Assembly (NCBI GenBank): GCA_963745595.1
Contig: CAVUYB010000033.1
Coordinates: 4,755 to 68,754, forward strand
Direction of reading: 5' to 3'
Source: DASZUK01 sp963745595
GTDB taxonomy: Bacteria; Actinomycetota; Acidimicrobiia; Acidimicrobiales; RAAP-2
Length of the DNA: 64,000 bases
Part shown: piece by piece, positions 60,693-64,000 of the stretch
Position numbering within the stretch: the first letter of the stretch is position 1
Layout: each line of letters opens with the position of its first letter
Notes under the pieces: generated by a model
What the model was told of the DNA's origin: nothing
The model's input: the letters and a program-made list of their open reading frames with translations, nothing else
The model's database searches: none
Position numbers and translations under genes: made by a program

Positions 60693-61448
60693 TCAGGCCC
60701 GCATGATCTGGCCGCCGTCGACGTTGAAGATGTGGCCGGTGATCCACGACGCGTCGTCGGAGAGCAGGAACTGGCACATCCCGACGAGGTCGGCCGGCGT
60801 CCCCTGGCGCTTGAGCGCGAGGTTGCCGACGATCTGCTCGATGAAGACGTCCGGTACGACGGTCCGGGCCGCCTCGGTGTCGATCGGGCCCGGCGCGATG
60901 GCGTTGACCCGAATGCCCATCCCGCCGAGCTCGTGCGCCAGCTGCTGGGTGAGCGAGTTCACACCGGCCTTGGCCAGGCCGTAGAAGCCGGCGTAGACGT
61001 ACGCCGCGGTCGACGACTGGTTGACGACCGCCCCGCCGCCCCGCTTACGCATCGACCGGTAGCAGGCCCGGGTGCAGTTGAGCGCGCCGAGCAGGTTGAC
61101 GGACAGGAACCGCTGGAGGTACTCCCAGTCGACGCTGATCAGCAGGTCGAGCTGCATCGTCCCGAAGATCGCCGCGTTGTTGACGAGGTAGTCGATACCG
61201 CCGAGGACGTCGGTCACCGCCGACACCATCGCCGCCGCCGACACCGGGTCGGCCACGTCGAGCTGGTAGGCCATCGCCGTGCCGCCGTCGGCGTTGATGC
61301 CGTCGGCCACCGCGGCCGCGCCGTCGGCGTCGATGTCGGCCACGACGACCGCCGCGCCGGCCGCGGCCAGCGCCGCCGCGTACGCCTGGCCGATGCCGCC
61401 GGCCGATCCGGTGACCACCGCCACCTTGCCGCTGAAGTCGTACGTCAT
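60693..61448 (-). CDS. Short-chain dehydrogenase/reductase
   Basis: 251 residues. VAVVTGSAGGIGQAYAAALA (TGxxxGxG cofactor motif), VNNAAIFGTMQLDLLISVDW, catalytic Ser in VVNQSSTAAYVYAG and Tyr-x3-Lys in FYGLAKAGVNSL. Asp after the second strand (VVADIDADG) suggests NAD preference. Its start overlaps the upstream gene. The substrate is probably a hydroxyacyl or alicyclic alcohol of this cluster. Confidence 0.9.
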   Translation of the reverse strand: MTYDFSGKVAVVTGSAGGIGQAYAAALAAAGAAVVVADIDADGAAAVADGINADGGTAMAYQLDVADPVSAAAMVSAVTDVLGGIDYLVNNAAIFGTMQLDLLISVDWEYLQRFLSVNLLGALNCTRACYRSMRKRGGGAVVNQSSTAAYVYAGFYGLAKAGVNSLTQQLAHELGGMGIRVNAIAPGPIDTEAARTVVPDVFIEQIVGNLALKRQGTPADLVGMCQFLLSDDASWITGHIFNVDGGQIMRA

Positions 61449-61851
61449 TGGTCGGCGGCCTCCTTGGCCCGGCGATGGTTGGCGATGGCCCGCTCGGCGG
61501 CCGCCTGGGCGCCGGTCGACAGCGGCCAGCCGACGTAGTGCGCGAGGTGGATGACCGCTTCGCGGACCTGCTCCTCGTCCATCTCGCCCCGGTCGAGGGC
61601 GGCGCCGAACTGGATGTCCAGCAGCTCGTGCTGGCCCTGGGCGACGATCGCCCCGATGGTGAGCAGCCGCCGCTGGGCGATGTCGAGTCCCGGGCCGGGT
61701 CCAGACGGCCGCCGAAGAGGTGGTCGACGGTGACCTCGAGGTAGCCGCCGGTCACGTTGGCCGGGTCGACCGCGAAGCCGTAGACCTCCCGCATCTTCTC
61801 GGCGCCCCGGACTCTTGCGCCGTCCGGGGCCAGTGGGTCCTCGCCGGTCAT
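61445..61851 (-). CDS. Carboxymuconolactone decarboxylase-like protein, frameshift
   Basis: Length 407 is 3n+2, fitting one missing base near 61695; 135 residues. The first part MTGEDPLAPDGARVRGAEKM then REVYGFAVDPANVTGGYLEV; the second part GLDIAQRRLLTIGAIVAQGQ then HELLDIQFGAALDRGEMDEE and EAVIHLAHYVGWPLSTGAQA. The all-helical CMD fold is clear, but the C-x-x-C redox pair of AhpD types is absent. It probably acts as a lactone decarboxylase-like enzyme in the pathway. It overlaps both neighbours (ATGA). Confidence 0.8.
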
Positions 61852-63345
61852 GCCGGCTCCGCCAGCGCCGGGTTTGATTGCGCCGGCTCCGCCAGCGACT
61901 TCGTCTGCAGGTACTCCTCGAAACCGGGCACACCCATCTCCCTTCCGATACCGGACTGCTTGTAGCCGCCGAACGGGACGTCGGGGCTGTACCAGATGCC
62001 GCCGTTGACGCCGATCGTGCCGGTCCGAATGCGGTTGGCGACGCCGACCGCGCGGTCACGGTCGCCGGACCACACCGACCCGGACAGCCCGTAGGCGGAC
62101 ACGTTGGCGAGGGCGACCGCGTCGTCGTCGCCGTCGTGCGGGATGACGACGAGGACGGGACCGAAGATCTCTTCCTGGGCCACCCGGGCATCGTTCGAGA
62201 GCCCGGCGATCAGCGTCGGCTCGACGAAGAAGCCGCGAGCCAGGCCGTCGGGTCGGCCACCGCCGACGACGGTCCGGCCGCCCTCCGCCGCGGCCAGCCG
62301 CAGGTACCCCTCGACCCGCTCGCGCTGGCGGTCGCTGATCAGCGGCCCGCAGATCGTGCCCGGGTCGGCCGGGTCGGCGGCCGGCAGCTTGGCGAGCACC
62401 TTGGCGGTGACCTCGGTGGCGTCGTCGAGCAGGCGCCGGGGGACGAGCAGCCGGGTCGTGATGGCGCAGCCCTGACCGGCGTGGGTGCAGATGGTGAACG
62501 CGGCGGTCGCGCACGCGCCCTTGAGGTCGGCGTCGTCGAGGACGACGAAGGCCGACTTGCCACCGAGCTCGAGGAAGACCCGCTTGACGGTCGCCGACGC
62601 GGCCGCCATCACCTGGCGGCCGGTGGCGGTCGAGCCGGTGAAGCTGACCTGGTCGACCCGGGGGTCGGTGGCCAGCGCGGCGCCGATGCGGTGGTCGGAC
62701 GACGAGACGACGTTGACGACGCCGGCCGGGATGTCCGTCTCCTCGGCGATCAACCGACCGAGGACGGTCGCACACCACGGCGTGTCGGGGGCCGGCTTCA
62801 GGACGATCGTGTTGCCGGCGGCGAGGGCCGGCCCGAGCTTGGCCAGGTTGATCTGGTGGGGGACGTTCCACGGCGTGATCGCCCCGACGACGCCGGTCGC
62901 CTCGCGACGCACCCACCGGTGGGACGCGATGCCGAGTGGTGCGGCGTCGCCGAGGTCGGTCTCCCAGGCGTAGCCCTCCGCGAGGTCGGCCATCCAACCG
63001 AGGGAGGCGACCGGGTCGTCGAGCTGGGCGGAGTACGTGAGCGAGACGGGGGAGCCGGTCTCGGCGACCGTCAGTGCCCGGATCTCCTCCGCGTGGGCGA
63101 CGAACGCGGTCTGCAGCTGGCGGAGGCAGCCGGACCCGCAGCTCGACGTCGGTCGACCACGCGGTCTCGTCGAACGCCCGCCGGGCCGCGGCGATCGCCG
63201 CGTCGAGATCGTCGGCCGTCCCGTCGGCCGCGACGCCGAGGACGTCCTCGGTGGCCGGGTTGATCGTCTCGAAGACCGCCCGGCCACTGGCCGCCCGCAG
63301 CTCGCCGTCGATCAGCAGTCGCTTCTCGCCGGTAAGCGTGGTCAT
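61848..63345 (-). CDS. Aldehyde dehydrogenase, one frameshift
   Basis: Length 1498 is 3n+1, giving 498 residues after one extra base is skipped near 63133. ATG 63345 opens TTLTGEKRLLIDGELRAASG; the break lies between TAWSTDVELRVR and CLRQLQTAFVAHAEEI. Core motifs: GVVGAITPWNVPHQINLAKL, VSFTGSTATGRQVMAAA, VFLELGGKSAFVVLDDADL (Glu), CTHAGQGCAITTRL (nucleophile Cys), EEIFGPVLVVIPHDGDDDAV. It oxidises an aldehyde to an acid with NAD(P). Confidence 0.87.
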
Positions 63346-64000
63346 GACGGCGACCCCGGCATCGCGCCGCTCGGCGTCTGGCCGACGCCGGCGGTGCGGT
63401 CGCTCGGCGTCTGGCCGACGCCGAAGATGGCGTCGCAGTAGTCGTCGGTGAGGCGGGCGACGGGGACGGCGACACCGAGCGAATCGGCGAGCTCGCGGGC
63501 GGCTCGGAGATCCTTGTGGGCGAGCCGGGCGGCCGCGCCCATCGGCTCGATCAGCCCGGCATCGGTCGGCACGTCTGGCCGGAGCGGCGCGACGGTCGGC
63601 CGGAACATGAGCGTTGCCGCGCCGCCGATCCGTTGGTCGCTGGTCCGAATGGCCCGGGCGAGCAGCGCGAGGTCGATGCCGGCGGCCTCGGCGAGCACCT
63701 GGCCCTCGTAGGCCGCGAGCCACGAGCCGTACTGGACGAGGTTGCGGGCCAGCTTGGCCGAAAGGCCGGCACCGAGCGGTCCCATGTGGAGGACGTCGGT
63801 GCCGACCGCGTCGAGGACCGGCTGCACCCGTTCGACCGCGGCGGCGTCGCCGCCGACCATGCAGACGAGCTGGCCCTCGGCCGCGGCCGAGGGGCCGCCG
63901 CTGACGCCGCAGTCGACGAGCGCCACGCCGGCATCGGCGGCCCGGCCAGCGAGGTCCCGCACGGTCCCGGTAGTGACGGTCGAGACGACGACGATCGCCG
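63342..64000 (-). CDS. 3-hydroxyisobutyrate dehydrogenase-like, 5' end outside window
   Basis: At least 218 residues; the frame continues past the window end (AIVVVSTVTTGTVRDLAGRA). ALVDCGVSGGPSAAAEGQLV is the substrate-binding motif, and LSAKLARNLVQYGSWLAAYE contains the catalytic Lys region. The Rossmann domain is mostly outside. The tail contains a GVGQTPS duplication. The stop overlaps the aldehyde dehydrogenase start, so it heads this catabolic unit within view. Confidence 0.82.
   Translation of the reverse strand, partial: AIVVVSTVTTGTVRDLAGRAADAGVALVDCGVSGGPSAAAEGQLVCMVGGDAAAVERVQPVLDAVGTDVLHMGPLGAGLSAKLARNLVQYGSWLAAYEGQVLAEAAGIDLALLARAIRTSDQRIGGAATLMFRPTVAPLRPDVPTDAGLIEPMGAAARLAHKDLRAARELADSLGVAVPVARLTDDYCDAIFGVGQTPSDRTAGVGQTPSGAMPGSPS

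Overview
The window is high-GC DNA from an actinobacterium. Support for this includes a mycothiol-type zinc dehydrogenase, a DUF1707-like protein, FliA/WhiG-family sigma factors, frequent GTG/TTG starts and GTGA/ATGA gene overlaps. Secreted proteins of the kind seen at 1709-3844 are common in Acidimicrobiia, so that class is my best guess, but it is an inference.

Layout. 0.15-9.1 kb holds accessory genes: a frameshifted secreted protein, a DUF4258/DUF2283 pair, a large secreted repeat protein, a DinB-like protein, a Coq4-like protein, a CAU-anticodon tRNA (probably Ile2), a class III adenylate cyclase and an ATP-dependent DNA ligase. 9.3-54 kb is an almost complete flagellar locus. It runs: two FliA/WhiG-type sigma factors and a sigma fragment; flbD-motA-motB-fliL; flgN-flgK-flgL-fliW; then, on the minus strand, flhA-flhF-membrane protein-csrA. 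Next come a glycosyltransferase/methyltransferase block (22.7-32.3 kb) and fliC; fliD-fliS-fliT-like; flgB-flgC-fliE-fliF-fliG-fliH/fliI-fliJ-peptidoglycan hydrolase-fliK-flgD-flgE; and fliM-fliN-fliO-fliP-fliQ-fliR-flhB. 53.4-55.8 kb holds three uncharacterised genes. 55.8-58.7 kb is a CsoR/permease copper-type module plus two membrane proteins. 58.7-64 kb is a minus-strand catabolic cluster: mycothiol dehydrogenase, enoyl-CoA hydratase, SDR, carboxymuconolactone decarboxylase-like, aldehyde dehydrogenase and a truncated 3-hydroxyisobutyrate dehydrogenase-like gene.

How it works together. Five flagellar transcription units start behind the same promoter, TCAAG-N15-GCCGATAG or a one- or two-base variant (11648, 22217 minus, 32420, 36901, 48064). 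This is clearly a sigma-28-class element and defines a regulon read by one or both local sigma factors. FliW and an unusual multi-repeat CsrA lie tail to tail, and the fliC leader has GGA motifs at its ribosome site, so a CsrA-FliW-flagellin feedback loop is likely. The glycosyltransferase block beside fliC suggests flagellin glycosylation. No chemotaxis gene is present in the window, and FliM has no visible CheY-binding N-terminus.

Caution. About sixteen single-base frame breaks (11 extra, 5 missing) interrupt otherwise well-conserved proteins. The arithmetic of each gene's length agrees with the inferred indels, so uncorrected sequencing indels are the leading explanation. Claims of fusion or splitting, especially FliH-FliI, should be read in that light. 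A second striking trait is 15-bp tandem repeats (pentapeptides) in at least five unrelated genes.
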